DNA of 64,000 nucleotides from contig NRSV01000004.1 of the NCBI GenBank assembly GCA_002286855.1, positions 372,001 to 436,000 on the forward strand, given 5' to 3'. Below the pieces are notes generated by a model that made no database searches, was not told the origin of the DNA, and saw only the letters and a list, made by a program, of their open reading frames with translations. Shown piece by piece: positions 22,787 through 34,325 of the stretch. Origin of the DNA: Bipolaris cookei (Eukaryota; Ascomycota; Dothideomycetes; Pleosporales; Pleosporaceae). Position 1 is the stretch's first letter, and each line of letters begins with the position of its first letter. The position numbers and the translations under genes are program-made.

Positions 22787-24709
22787 TCAAGCTGGCGCTT
22801 TCACCATCAATGTAATGAGGGAAAGCACGACTTCTGCAGCTGCCAATACCGTTGGCTCCCCTGGGTTATCGTATATAGGAGCGACCTCAACTATCGACCA
22901 ATGTGATTAGTGTTTAATCTTGTTGAATAGGAAAATCTTAATATAGCGGGATACATACCGATATCAGCACCGATTACATCTAGTCCTTCAAGACCATCCA
23001 GGATAGAGAGTAACTCTCGTGTGCTCCAGCCACCGACCTCGGCAGTTCCTGTGGCTGTAGTTTACTTCAGTCACACCGTTCAATATTATATTACTGAAGG
23101 TAGTGCAGCAACACTATGCATCACCACATCGTGACGCAATGGGTGCCGTGCCGTGCCGTGTAAGGATGTCAAGTCAAAACTCACCAGGAGCAAAGGCCGG
23201 GTCAAGCACATCAATATCAACACTGATATATACCTTGCTATCACCCACTCGTGCCTTCAACGTGTCAATAATTCCCGACACGCCAACACGATCAAGGTCC
23301 CTGGCCTTGACCATCTCAAACCCACAGCGAATGTCATTCCGCACATCACCTTTTGGTCGTAAAACTGGTGCTCGGATGCCAGCGTGGATCGATGTATTGC
23401 GAATCAAGCCTTCTTCGTGTGCAATATGCAGAAACGTTCCGTGGTTGACACCACTGTGATTTTGGTGTTTAGCGAGTCGTTCATGGAACACGTTTGGATC
23501 AGAACTTACGCGTAATGAGATATGCCTCCACCTGTCATACATTAGCATGTATTTGTGTACAGGAAGAATTGAACCTACCCATCACCTTTGAATCCCAAGT
23601 GTCTTAAACGGTCAACGGAAATCAGCTACAAAGACTGGTCTGGCGTACCTATATGGCTGTCGAAATGTATCACACTGACTGGACCCCAGTGGCTATGAGC
23701 TGATCGTAGCGCAGGTAGTGTGGTAGTGTGATCACCCCCCCAGTGTGATAATCTTTGGTGTACGACCATGCTCGCTTGAGTTGACGTCTCTGGAAGAGAT
23801 GATCTGGAAGCCAACCGTCAGCTAAAGTCTTCGTTAGAATTAGGGGTGCGCTACGAACCTCGTGGGATTTGTCAAGCTGCTTCAGGGCCACTGTGTTGTC
23901 CTGTTACATTACTTATTCAATGTTGCTTTTAGTATTGTATATGAGTAGCATTACCAAGAAAGTCAATGGAGCGTCACCGCAATCGACTATTTTGGCCCAG
24001 TCGAGGAACACATTTTCTCCTATTTTAAGTTAGTCTCGTTCGATTCTCATACTGTAAACGGTTCCGAGAAGAATCAATAAGGGAAATTAAGGTGACGCGG
24101 AGATGGCAGTTTTCAACAGCCAAATGTTACGCAAGTGCTGCTGATTCAAGCATGATGCTTTGCGATTGTTACTCGCTGTGACCTCATTACGTGCGCAACT
24201 TTCACATGTAACAGCTCTTACACCCAATTTCCATGCTCGAGGAAACAACTGTAGCACCCAAAGGCTTTCACGGAATCTCCACTTACCAGTATAAATGCTC
24301 CACCAGGGGCCCATCCGACGCGATCCAGCTCGGATGCCGCCCGGACCGAAGCGCGCTCCAGGACGAGTGGTTACACCCTACCAGCCATCAACATCCGTCT
24401 CATTCACACCTTTTTCATATATAACCTTTGCACTCTGCACAGTATGTGACTTACAGTGTCGAATGGCGCACCAAGGATAGCAATGTCAAATGGCTCAACA
24501 TCCTCTCCTTCAGGCGCGAGACAATGTACATATGGCAGGTTGGCATATGTCGTTAGCCCTGCAAACTTGGCTTGAGTGACATCGGTCTCGAATAGTCCTT
24601 GAGGAAATACCTGCTGAGATGCGTATCCTGAGACGGGTGGAAAAGTGATTTCCCGGGTGTATGCTACGGTGAGAAATGGCGCAATGGATAGCAACGATAC
24701 AAGAGCCAT
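22787..24709 (-). CDS. Secreted ureohydrolase (agmatinase-like), frameshifted in this sequence
   Basis: Arginase/agmatinase superfamily enzymes cleave guanidino compounds, releasing urea, with two Mn ions. Ten exons: 24709-24455, 24377-24287, 24019-23955, 23900-23859, 23803-23649, 23602-23579, 23531-23510, 23453-23185, 23048-22959 and 22890-22787. A signal peptide is likely (MALVSLLSIAPFLTVAYT). Metal-binding motifs are present: GGDHTTTLPALRS, HFDSHID (spliced) and SVDIDVLDPAFAP. The substrate-site region includes GARFGPGGIRAGSRR. Exons sum to 1117 nt, one more than a multiple of three: the run of seven C at 23735-23741 shifts the frame exactly at the GGDHT motif. With one base fewer the protein would be 371 residues. 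Either an assembly error or a real disabling change. Exons 6 and 7 are only 24 and 22 nt. Confidence 0.8.
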
Positions 24710-25080
24710 GATGAAGGGGAAATGCTATCAGAGGAATTGGTGTGAAGTAGAGAACGTCATGTAGAGCTGTGATGTATCTATGTACTATGCCTTTATGCTG
24801 CCTGTAGCCATCAGCGATAAGAAGCATTTTATTCTCGAACCGGAAGGTACTGCCGATCCGAGTCTCCCCTCGCGGCAACAACTGCTAGCCGCCTTTTCCG
24901 CTGAAGGAACGGATCATAACCCATGTAGATATTTTGCAAGAACTTAGATTGTATGCCGTACGTCTGTGATCTCTTATTCGTCAAAGGAATCCTCCAGATG
25001 TCATGTGCAGATATGATTAATTTATCGCTTGGTCAAACTAAAAACGGTTGTACAAGATATCGCATTCAAATACAAGAGTC
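24710..25080. other. Intergenic between ureohydrolase and RidA genes
   Basis: 371 bp; promoter of the ureohydrolase and 3' flank of RidA. Nothing else recognised. Confidence 0.5.
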
Positions 25081-25716
25081 TTAACGAATAATTATGGCCG
25101 TGACTTCACACTCGTACAACAATTTCCCCAACGCCAGACTTGCCACACCAACGACTGTGTCCGGAGGCCGATGTCCATCTGCGTTCTGATTCATGAATTC
25201 CATCCATTCCTCGCCCCAACCTCGGTCCACGACGTCCTTTGCATCTTGCTCCTTATCACCCGTTTCTTTAACTATATAGTGCCGGACGAAAACCTGGAGT
25301 TGAAAGCATAGTCAGCAACATGCCCGTGAATTTTCCTTTGCAGTAACTTCATGCTCCCCGAGTTGCGTCACGGTCTCAGAGGGCGTACAATGTCTCGCGG
25401 TGTTGCACCGGCAGCTTCTAAACACTTGTGAATGCTTTCATAGGCAGCTTTGGCTTGTGCCTTAATACCAGAAGGCACCGTGCCATCTTTTTGTAGGCCT
25501 GTTTGGCCGGCGAGCGTAACCAAGGCGGATGAAGCTACTATGGGAGTGACGCAAACTTGAGAGTAGGTGGGTGGTGGCCCTGGCACAGAAGGTGGATTGA
25601 ATGCATTGGGCTTGTTGGGCGCCCTGATAAGGTTTTCAGTTAAGGCGATTACATAAATACGTATATTTGTAGGTATTTTCTACTGCGAGTCTTGCTATGA
25701 AGCCATGTCTCGGCAT
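25081..25716 (-). CDS. RidA/YjgF/UK114 family protein
   Basis: RidA proteins hydrolyse reactive enamine/imine intermediates of amino-acid metabolism; fungal members of this longer type are poorly studied. Exons 25716-25661, 25623-25389 and 25293-25081 give 167 residues. Family features: VASSALVTLAGQTGLQKDGT, then IKAQAKAAYESIHKCLEAAG, then HYIVKETGDKEQDAKDVVDR and RPPDTVVGV...LLYECEVTAII, where the Arg before PP and the C-terminal Glu correspond to conserved RidA residues. The last two exons are secure. The start is not: exon 1 relies on a 37 bp intron, unusually short, so the true N-terminus may differ. It lies head-to-tail with the ureohydrolase, which suggests, but does not prove, a shared nitrogen-metabolism role. 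Confidence 0.78.
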
Positions 25717-25956
25717 GAGGGGTACAATCGGTTCCACCTGACGTCATCGATTAGTACTTGATAGGTTTATACCTACCTATTTCACGCCCAGCCTATCATC
25801 TTATTGTTCCTTGGAAAGAAATAGTAAGTCACACCTCAACTTACTACTCTTAGGTATTAATAATCCAGCTGCCTCCATATAACTTCACCAATGACTTCAG
25901 TTATCCCAAGCGTTACTAAGATCTCAATCTCCATACATCAATCACTCCGACTACGC

Positions 25957-26892
25957 TCAGTCTTCCTCCCACTTGGCCTTGCACCAAAGCCCAAAATGAT
26001 CACTAAAATGCGCCTTTTCAACCAATTCCGTCCCATCAACCGATATTTTCTCACCACATACTCTCACTTCCCTGGTTTGCAAGATACCCATTGCTGAAAG
26101 GTTAAGTCCAAACAGCGCAACCTTGTCCAACCGGTTCGGCGGGAAAGTGTGCTCACCATATACACCCCAAGTATGACCCGGGTCATTCAGACAAAGTTGC
26201 ACCCACGCATCGGTAAGATCGTTGGTGCGCACAAGGTCGTCGTCTTCTGGGAGAACGGGGTTAAAATCGCCGGCGATGACCCTACGGCCAGCTGCACGAA
26301 GGTACGGCGCGCATATGGAAAGCTGAAGCGGTCTGAGTGACGGTTTGATTGGCAGTAAATCCAAGTGGTCGTTGATGAGTCGAATTCGAAGGGAACTTTT
26401 ACCGGGAGTGTACTTGTTTGAAGAGTTAATAATCATATCATAGGATAGGGCGTCTCGGCCAAAATGACTTGGTAAGGGGATTCCCTAGATGGCGCCGAGT
26501 AAGATACCTTCTGTGGCTACCTAAACTTTGGACACCAGGGTAATACTGATGAACTTCTGGGTTCCAAACGCGGAAGCATCGATGTCGCTTGTGTACCGAT
26601 TTTGCTATATCCAGGAGTCTTCAAGAAGTGCTGCAAGCGCTTCTCTTGATACTTCTTGCAGGAAAATAATATTTTCAACTCCGGTAGTTTTGATAACCTC
26701 CAGTAGAGCGGATATACAAGATTTTGGGAACGGTGCACCCGCATTTATGTTCCAAGTCACGAGGCGGAATGAGTCCATCCATTGGTATTTGATGCTAGGT
26801 TGGGAATTCCTGTCACTGATAAATGGCATCCACTGTTTTTGGTTAAAAACGTGCCACTTCTGAAAGCTAGGGGTCGCTGTAGTTGTTGGCAA
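25957..26892 (-). pseudogene. TDP2-like endonuclease/exonuclease/phosphatase, broken by stops
   Basis: EEP-fold phosphodiesterases like TDP2 cleave phosphodiester bonds, for example 5'-tyrosyl-DNA adducts. The minus-strand frame is conserved throughout: SFRLVTWNINAGAPFP, then IIFLQEVSREAL, a middle part with RYTSDIDASAFGTQKFISI, then GDFNPVLPEDDDLV and the final SDHFGLWCKAKWEED. All four EEP catalytic blocks are recognisable. In-frame TAG codons interrupt it at 26605-26607, 26521-26523 and 26485-26487. The last two could be removed by a 42 bp GT..AG intron (26526-26485), but the first has no such escape. No start ATG opens the frame at 26892; an internal Met lies at 26829. I call it a recent pseudogene; frame conservation argues for late inactivation. 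Confidence 0.75.
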
Positions 26893-27536
26893 TGGCGTCT
26901 GTTGCTACCATGATGTGATGTTGATGCGTATTTGCGATAGTATGGCGAAATCGAATTTGTGGTGTTTGCTGGAGGTTATAGAATATAGTAGAAGGGTGGT
27001 TGATTCATTGTTACCATAGTGGTAGAGTAAGGTAACGCCATATCTGTTGTGGTAGTAGTGAAGGCAAGAGCGTCCTTCAATATATTTTCACCAATTGTAA
27101 AGAAGTCACTATACCATACCGTTGTTGCCTATCACAAGTCAGTGGTGAAACTGTACATACCACTTATACAGTACCCAAGTAGGTTATATGGTACATGGGT
27201 ACATCACCGCCCCACCTTTTAGCTAGGACTAATAGTGACATCATCACCAACCTTCACGCGATATCACCCCAACACAAACCGATCCACAGGCCCAACGAAT
27301 ACCAGAACTTGGCCGTACACAAGCCACTGCATGATTGGATCGTAGCATCGACGCAATGAATGCAACCAAGAACCTCCATCCGCACCCGGACGAATAAGAA
27401 GCACCATGCCGCACGCCCGCCTCCATCGCAAATGCGGGGAAACGCTCTATCCAGAAAAGTGATATAACTGCATGTTCGTGCAACAGTCTCCATGGTACAC
27501 TGAACGCAAAAGCTCCATGCCTATCCCCCCCAAACC
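26893..27536. other. Intergenic, no gene recognised
   Basis: 644 bp between the phosphodiesterase relic and the DUF1295 gene. It contains GTA/GGTA-rich repeats-like text around 27000-27060 and 27170-27200. A 201-codon minus-strand ORF at 27244-27849 overlaps the next gene and lacks family features. Confidence 0.45.
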
Positions 27537-28732
27537 ATGGCGTCCAGCTGGTTCGGCACCTCATCCAACTCAGCACCTTCTGACCCTCCCGACCTCCGCA
27601 TCCAAGTCGCCGACCAACGCCCCCACGATTTCTACCTCCAACCCAGCTCCGGGCTAAGTCCCGCGACAAATACTTCCAGCCTACCGAAGATCGCAGTTGA
27701 TAGAACGCATTCGAAAACGCACGTGTATAGTGCTTCGCTGTTCGATGTCGGGATACTGAAAGATACGCTTGTTCCTTCTTTCTCGCTACATGCGGGTTTG
27801 GCGGTCCTGGCTTACGGGGCTGCGCGGTATACGGATCGTGTTGAGGCAAAGGACTGGTTGTGGCCTAGTGGACAGGTTGTTAACGCTTGGTGGTCTGCTG
27901 TCGGCCGGCGTATTGCTGCTGGGTCCACTGTCTCGCAGGCTTTTAGTCGATTGTCATGGCACGAGCGGGTTATGCTCACTGGAGTTACGTTATGGGGCGG
28001 ACGTCTTTTTTACCGTATTGCGAGGCGGTCTATTCAGCGGACCGAAGACGATCCGCGATATGTTGAGGTGAAAGAGGAGGAAGGGTTCTGGAATACTGCG
28101 CTTTTTAAGGTTTTTATTCCGGAGGCGTTCTTTCAGATGCTGATTAGTTTGCCGTTTACTGCCCCTTTTCGTCACGAAGGCGCGGTTATGACGGGTTACC
28201 ATCCTCTTGTCCAGATGTTGGCTGTTGGCTTGTTTTCGTCTGGTTTGGCTCTCGAGAGTATCGCAGACTACCAGCTTGACCAGTACAAGGCCGAGGGCAA
28301 CAAGGGAATCCTGCGTGAAGGTGTCTGGAGCATTGTCCGTAACCCTAAGTATGTTACTTCTGACCCCCCCCCCATATACATTCCGAACCTTTCTAACTTT
28401 ACTCCAGCTACCTAGGTGACGCACTAGTCCATATCTCCTTCATCGTCATGCTATACGGCTCCGATATGCTAGCACTCGTTGAACTCCTGGGCCCTGCAGC
28501 AAACTACGCCTTTCTTCGCTTCTTCGGCGGCGATGCGCAAAAGGAGCAGCATCAACAACGTAGATATTCTGCTTCGTCTCCTGAGAAACTTCGTGAGTTG
28601 GAAAATTTCCGCGCCGATAAAAACGCATTTTGGCCTAGTGTCGATGAGCTGAAGAATAGGTGGCTTTGGATCGTGCTGGGATTCGGTGGCTTGGGGATTG
28701 CTATCGAACAGTCGCTGAGAGCATTCCACTAG
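27537..28732 (+). CDS. DUF1295 (steroid-5-alpha-reductase C-terminal type) membrane protein
   Basis: DUF1295 proteins are related to the membrane domain of 3-oxo-5-alpha-steroid 4-dehydrogenases and isoprenylcysteine methyltransferases; the fungal substrate is unknown. Exons 27537-28348 and 28408-28732 with a 59 bp intron holding a run of ten C; 378 residues. Membrane segments occur around 80-100, 140-160, 195-215, 225-245, 290-315 and the C-terminus (LWIVLGFGGLGIAI). The diagnostic region is DYQLDQYK..., then REGVWSIVRNPNYLGDALVH, where RNPNYLG matches the NADPH/SAM-binding-like R-x-P-N-Y motif. The intron splits the Asn codon of that motif. Convergent with NUP84. Confidence 0.8.
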
Positions 28733-29067
28733 GTGTCAATGGTATTCACAAATAAGTCAGGGTGTACATGGTACATATCATTCTTTCTGTTTTCCTTAAA
28801 CATATCTTAGTCCTGTCGGATTTACAACGATCTCTTTCGTTTGTTTGCAATTCAATAATACGACTTGGTAAGAATCTCTCTAGTGAGTATCCTCCATACC
28901 TGACCATTTGCTATATATAACGTTCGAATACAAATTAGTCGTGTTACGATATCATATAGTTCTTCTATTGGTGTGCTCCTCGTGCGGACCACAACCAACG
29001 CAAACCCAGAAAAAAAAGTATATTACACATGCAGCAGCCATTTTCTTTCCGTTTCTGTGCACCCACG
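28733..29067. other. Convergent 3' flanks
   Basis: 335 bp, AT-rich, between the DUF1295 stop and the NUP84 stop. No gene seen. Confidence 0.5.
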
Positions 29068-32000
29068 CTATCTAGCACCCAAATCCCATATCCTCAGCGT
29101 CTCTCCCTTGCCCCCTCGCTTCTTGTTACCCTTCTCCTTACCGCCCTCGGTAAGCTTCAACATGCACTTGGACACACCAGCCAAGCACTCTAATACCTCA
29201 CTCATCCTGCCAGTTTCTAGCAGACAGCGTTGCAGCCACTCATTACTCTTATCGGCTATGACAACAGCAACCTCCATGGCTTTGATGGCAGGGTCCTTGT
29301 TCAAGAACCACGATGCAGACTGGAGAACGGAGAGATAGGCAAGAACCATGTCAGGAATGTAGGCCTTGAGGAGATCCCACGTTTGCTCCGTCAAGTAGTG
29401 AGGGTCAGCAGCGGAATAAAGAGAGATTGACGGTAGAAGGGTGTCAAAGATGGTGGAAATGGAGTCAAGAAGAGCTTTTGTGTGTTGAGTGTCTGGTTTT
29501 GCTTTTGCGCCACTCGTCTCTTTCTGACGGTCTGCACGGATCCTGAATTGTTTGTTAGCTGGCATGAAATGAGACGCATAAGGAGATGGACTGACTGTAT
29601 GAGTGCTTGCTCCTCCTCGCGCCATTCGCGGAAAAGGACGAGCAGGCGAACGATTTGCTGGAGGTTGTAGTATGGCAAGCTGGCTTGGCGCAATTGCATC
29701 ACCAATTCCCTGTGCTGGTTGGCATCAGGTAATTGTGAAATGGGAATTGCAGCAGTTCGTGCAGCGGTTGAGAGGTTATCACGATGCTCGTGGAGCTGAT
29801 GCTCGTCTTGCTCTTCTGCCCCAGGAGTCATCAAGTCGAAAGGATAACCCGTGAGAGCTTCCGTGCGCGACAGAGACAGAGACTCGACGCTTAGATCATT
29901 GATGACCTTCTCAGCAGCAGCTAGGCGGCCGTTGACTAGATTATATGTTAGTTAAGGAGCAACATTAAAACTTGTAAACGGTACTTACGAAGGAAGATGG
30001 TCAGCGCATTATTTAGGTGCTCAAATGTGTGTTCGTAATCCTTGCCAATGTAGTTGTACCATTGCAAAGCATCAACAATAATCTCGTCTTGCTCGCTAAT
30101 TTGCTCGCCATCGAATGACCGCTTTATACGCACACCGGGCCACAGGACTTGCTCATGAGGTACGTTGACCTGTTCCAGAATCTTGAAACGCTTGATGGGG
30201 TTTGTGATGACTGTGATGCCTGCACTGTTGAAGTGGGTGAATCCACTATCCCGTGCAGCAAATGTAAAGCTCTGAGACACGACCTGGATAACGTCGAGTC
30301 GATACGATTCCATCAGCGCAACGCAGTGCCGTTGCTCAGTGCTGTTCTTGATGTCGGGAAGGACGCGTGCTAGGGTATATGCCGCACGCTCTTCAATCAG
30401 CTGCGCCGCGTAAAGCGGGATGGCATCGAAACGTTGAGTAAGGCGCAGGAACTCAATGTAGGCAGCGATGACGTTGTCCATAGTTAGGAATTGCTTGTCC
30501 TGTTGAGTATCCTCAAAGAGCGTATGAAGTCCATTACGGAGGACAATGAAGATGTGCACCAAGATTCGGAAAGCGTGGGGATCTTTTACAAGGTTCTGGT
30601 AGTATCGCTCCGCTTCAAAGGTCCGGTATTCTCCCGCTGGTATAGGCGATCGGTCTTCCTCTGGTGAATCTGGGTGTATGATGAGGCTGTGAGGTCGCTT
30701 GTCTTGAGCAAACATATCCGCTAGGGCCATGCCAACTTTCAGCATAAGGTCGTTAGCATTTCTGCCGATAAGCGCGCCTTGAATGAGCTTGATCGGTGAG
30801 ACAGCTTGGCTGACGGTACTCCTCTGCTGCTTTAATATACCAATGACCTTCTCAGGTGAAGTCTCCCAATCTCCGATGTTGGCTACTGCATCCTGGAAAA
30901 GGAACTTTTGGGTCAAGCTCTCCGTCACCTTGGAGGGGTAGTTCTTTTGGAGGTACGTATCGAACCGGGAAAGAAGGAGAGCGTTGTAATGTGCATAAAG
31001 ATGGTCGTCCCAAGATCGGCAGACTGCTTGCACTTGCTTCAAGTCTCCACTCAACAGACCGTATACGGCACCTTCATAAGGTATCCGTGCCCCCCTCGCG
31101 GCGTAGAAACACATGCGACGGAACAGATAGCCGACAGTTGGCCCCGCAACATTGGGGCCACCTTCAGGGTGACTCTCATACGCTGCTCCGATGCTGACTC
31201 CGCGCCAGGATTCGTTTCGTTCGTAGCACCAGTCGACAATGGTTGTCCACGGCAGCCCACGTCGCATCATCTCATATGCAACCATCCAAAGAGAGCGTTC
31301 ATAGTACTCGTCGTTCTTTTCAAGCGCACGCTTTTGCCTGGAGGGAGCATCTGGGTCGAGCTGTGTAACAAGGCTCGCGGTCTTGTCCGAGGTCTGAATG
31401 TTGGTGTTGGTGGGCTTTAATGGCTGTTCGGCACCCTCCATACGCTTCGCCTGCTTGATCTTTGCCTTGGTGTCGAGCCAGCCACTTGTCCAGGTATGCG
31501 CGCCCTTGCCCGAATGCTCCTCAAGTGCTGTGGTAATGGCCTTGACATCGCTTTCGCTGTCTCGTGCGGTCTGCTCTAACCAGCGAAGAACAAGAGCCTT
31601 CTCTTTCGCCTGGTCATCCTCCAGTATGAACCGGTCCCAAATTTCACTATTTTTGCAGTACCGTGCAGTGCCTCCAGCAGTTGCCAAACGCGCCTTCTTC
31701 TCTACAGCTACATCGGTATCGGGGTCGGGGTGGTAGTGTTCGATGACGAGTTTTAGTAGTTTCCATGTCGCAAGCTCTGCCTGCCATTCTCGAAGCTCCT
31801 GGACGTTTGCGGGAACAGGGGCGGTGTTGTTCTCAATCGACGAATTGACGGATTGGGAGGACTGAGCGAAAAGACTCTGAGGCGCATTCTCCGACGCATC
31901 TGCCATGCTCTGTATCTGCCGCCGGATAGTTTTGCTCAGACTGCCCTTGTTCTCTGCTTCGGTCGTTCGCTTCAACTCCTTGACTTGAGACTCTGCGACA

Positions 32001-32342
32001 TCCTGGAATTTGCCCACCAACTTGACCGTGGTGTGATATTTGGCCCTCTTGGAGTCGTTTCCGTGTGTATGCCAGTGGTCAACTCGCTCTGCAAACTTCT
32101 CAACCTCTTTGCCCACGCGGTCGGCCATTGCGCGCAGTGGTTGAAGTGGGTCGTTGGAGGTGGTGCCATTTGTTGGCCGAGAAGCGCCAAACGAAAGCGC
32201 ATTACTATTCGGTGACTGAATCCCGTGTCAGCTGCCATGGAAACCATCTATGTGTATTGTCACGGGCGAGGCTGGAAGCTCTTTGATGACTTACCTGTGC
32301 TGCAGTCGACTGCGACTGGCGCGAGAAGGGTCGTAACGCCAT
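29068..32342 (-). CDS. NUP84: Nucleoporin Nup84/Nup107
   Basis: A structural alpha-helical scaffold nucleoporin of the Y-complex of the nuclear pore. Four exons: 32342-32295, 32215-29989, 29935-29596 and 29542-29068; 1029 residues, phases consistent. The start encodes MALRPFSRQSQSTAAQ. Recognisable family segments: WMVAYEMMRRGLPWTTIVDW, YRRMCFYAARGA-like text (LFRRMCFYAARGARIPYEGA) near residue 340-360, VYGLLSGDLKQVQAVCRSWD, and the C-terminal half with long helical repeats (AAQLIEERAAYTLARVLPD). The last exon ends in a lysine/glycine-rich stretch (KEKGNKKRGGKGE). Divergent from SUMO with 1.5 kb between starts. Confidence 0.88.
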
Positions 32343-32783
32343 GTTGGGGGCAACGGAAGGGACTGTAGGAGACAGCAGAAGACCAAGAGATGGGGCGACT
32401 CTAGACCGGTGTAATCAGACACTTGTCAATGGGTTGGTGAGGGTCTGCGATGGCCGTGGTTGAGCGTCCTAAGCCCATCACAAAACAGAAGTCGCGCCCG
32501 GACGTGCCTGGCGGGTTAGCGTGTTGCCAAGCACGGCGCGCGCTAATGCAAAAGTACAAAAACCTCGTGGGCGATGCGCTCCGCTGCTCTTCTTTTCTTT
32601 ACAATGTTTATAACCTATACATGTGCTACTATAGAGTCTCGTCGGAAATTTGTCAGTGTTCTACGACGCGCTCATGCCATGTTAGAGAAACACACTTCCT
32701 GGTAAAACCGCCTGGACTTTTTCGGAAGTTTGATGGTGCGGACAAGAAAGAAAGTGTAACATGCCCTCTGTCATTAACGACTG

Positions 32784-32819
32784 GTTGTTGTTGTTGTTGT
32801 TCTTCTTCTTCTTCTTCTT
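32784..32819. repeat. Compound microsatellite (TTG)n(TTC)n
   Basis: About five or six TTG units followed directly by about six TTC units in the spacer between NUP84 and SUMO. Confidence 0.85.
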
Positions 32820-33851
32820 ATTCACAGAGCTAATAATACAAGGCCATATCCGGCGGTGATTAAGACTGGATTTTATGAGATGCCTTTGGCACGTTGTTGC
32901 ATCTTGAGCCTGCATTCTGTTAGCCTAGCAGGAACATGTCGACAGACTTTGGCCATACTTCAAAAGAGAGTATTTCGGACAGCTCACAGTGCTTGCATTC
33001 TCGCCCTGTCTTTCGTAAAAGGCATTGCAGCACTCATACAATGCGTCCACCTGAGGCTTGTCAATTGTTGTCCTGCAGGATACCGTAATGTTGCCTCGGA
33101 TCATGGGAACCAACCTCTTTTCTGCACTTTTCTTCGTTGTAGTTGTTCCTCTGTATGCAATCTACCACTTAGCTTCACACACGTATAGCATTTCCTGCAC
33201 GACATACTTTGAATTGCACATGCCCGTGGATGACACGGAGGGTCTGTCTGCAAATCCCTCTCCATTTCTCCCTATGGTTTTATCAGTGCGGCTCTCCTAC
33301 CCAGTCCTATCAGCGTGACATCATAACCATACCATAGTGAATCCGCCCCAAAGTACCGCAAAACTATCAAGTCTGATGTACTGAGAGATGACAATTATGA
33401 GACAGGAAGCGATTATGTAAAGGACAAAGTCAGGCGGCCTAGTTTTGCGGATAAGGTAGCTGGGCAAGGTGAGGCTGGAGGGCTAGAAACGGCCAAAGCT
33501 TGGTGAGCGAGACCCCCACTAACTCCGAAGTGCTCACACCCCAGTCTTGCGCCTTGATCCTTCACAATCGTCTTTTCACGCGTTGCCATCGCTACTGCAG
33601 TCCCGTCCGACGCGTTTGCTCGCCCTCACTAGACGCTTCTATTACCCGCCGTGATTTGCAAACCCGTCCGCCGGTATTAAGGTACGACTGTCTCCGCACC
33701 ACACATTGCAACCTCTTCCCGCGCGGCAAATCGTGCCCTCCTCCTTCACCTCCCGCTCCACCTCCCACTCCACCCGCGACTGACCTCGTACTGAAAAGGC
33801 ATCCAGTCTACTCCTCTTGCTACTCAGCATCACAGTCGCACAACCAACAGC

Positions 33852-33876
33852 CACCATCACCACCACCACCACCACT
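33852..33876 (+). repeat. CAC-rich tract in SUMO 5' leader
   Basis: A CACCATCACCACCACCACCA tract ends a few bases before the SUMO start codon, so it is presumably transcribed as part of the 5' UTR. Confidence 0.7.
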
Positions 33877-33882
33877 ACCAAC

Positions 33883-34325
33883 ATGTCCGAGAACGGTTCC
33901 CCCAACAACGTGCAGCAGAAGCCCGAGGACGGCGGCCAGAGCGAACACCTGAACATCAAGGTCACGGACAACAACAACGAGGTGTTCTTCAAGATCAAGC
34001 GCACCACGGCCCTCGGCAAACTCATGAACGCCTTTTGCGACCGTCAGGGCAAGAACATTTCCAGCGTCCGATTTCTCTTCGACGGCCAGCGTGTCACTGC
34101 CCAGGACAACCCAGACACGGTACGTAGCCAACTTCTTTTTTGCCGCCCTCCACCCTCCACTGCCGCCAATCCCTGTTTATTTTCCCCTTCTTTTTTTCGC
34201 GGGGTACATGGACCGTTAGCCTAACAGCACACACGCACGCATACGTGTAGACTAACATGGCATAGCTTGACATGCAGGATGGCGACACCCTTGAGGTCCA
34301 CCAGGAGCAGATTGGCGGATGCTAA
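33883..34325 (+). CDS. SMT3: SUMO (Smt3/Pmt3)
   Basis: Small ubiquitin-like modifier, conjugated to nuclear proteins by Uba2-Aos1 and Ubc9. Exons 33883-34119 and 34266-34325 with a 146 bp intron; 98 residues. A flexible N-terminus (about 1-20) precedes the ubiquitin fold: HLNIKVTDNNNEVFFKIKRT, ISSVRFLFDGQRVTAQDNPD, then LEVHQEQIGGC. The diglycine is followed by a single Cys, which a Ulp-type protease must remove before conjugation. VKxE-type acceptor sites are not obvious at the N-terminus. Very strong call. Confidence 0.96.

Larger units (their letters stand above)
32343..33882. other. 1.5 kb divergent promoter region NUP84 / SUMO
   Basis: Contains a compound microsatellite at 32784-32819 and a CAC-rich 5' leader just before SUMO. 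ORFs up to 150 codons on both strands lack any recognised motif. No RNA gene seen. Confidence 0.5.

Noticed and set aside
27244..27849. 201-codon minus-strand ORF overlapping the DUF1295 start
   Set aside because: Overlaps a well-supported gene, lacks homology-like features and splice support.
28368..28377. Run of ten C as a frameshift hotspot in the DUF1295 gene
   Set aside because: It lies within an intron, so it does not affect the protein.
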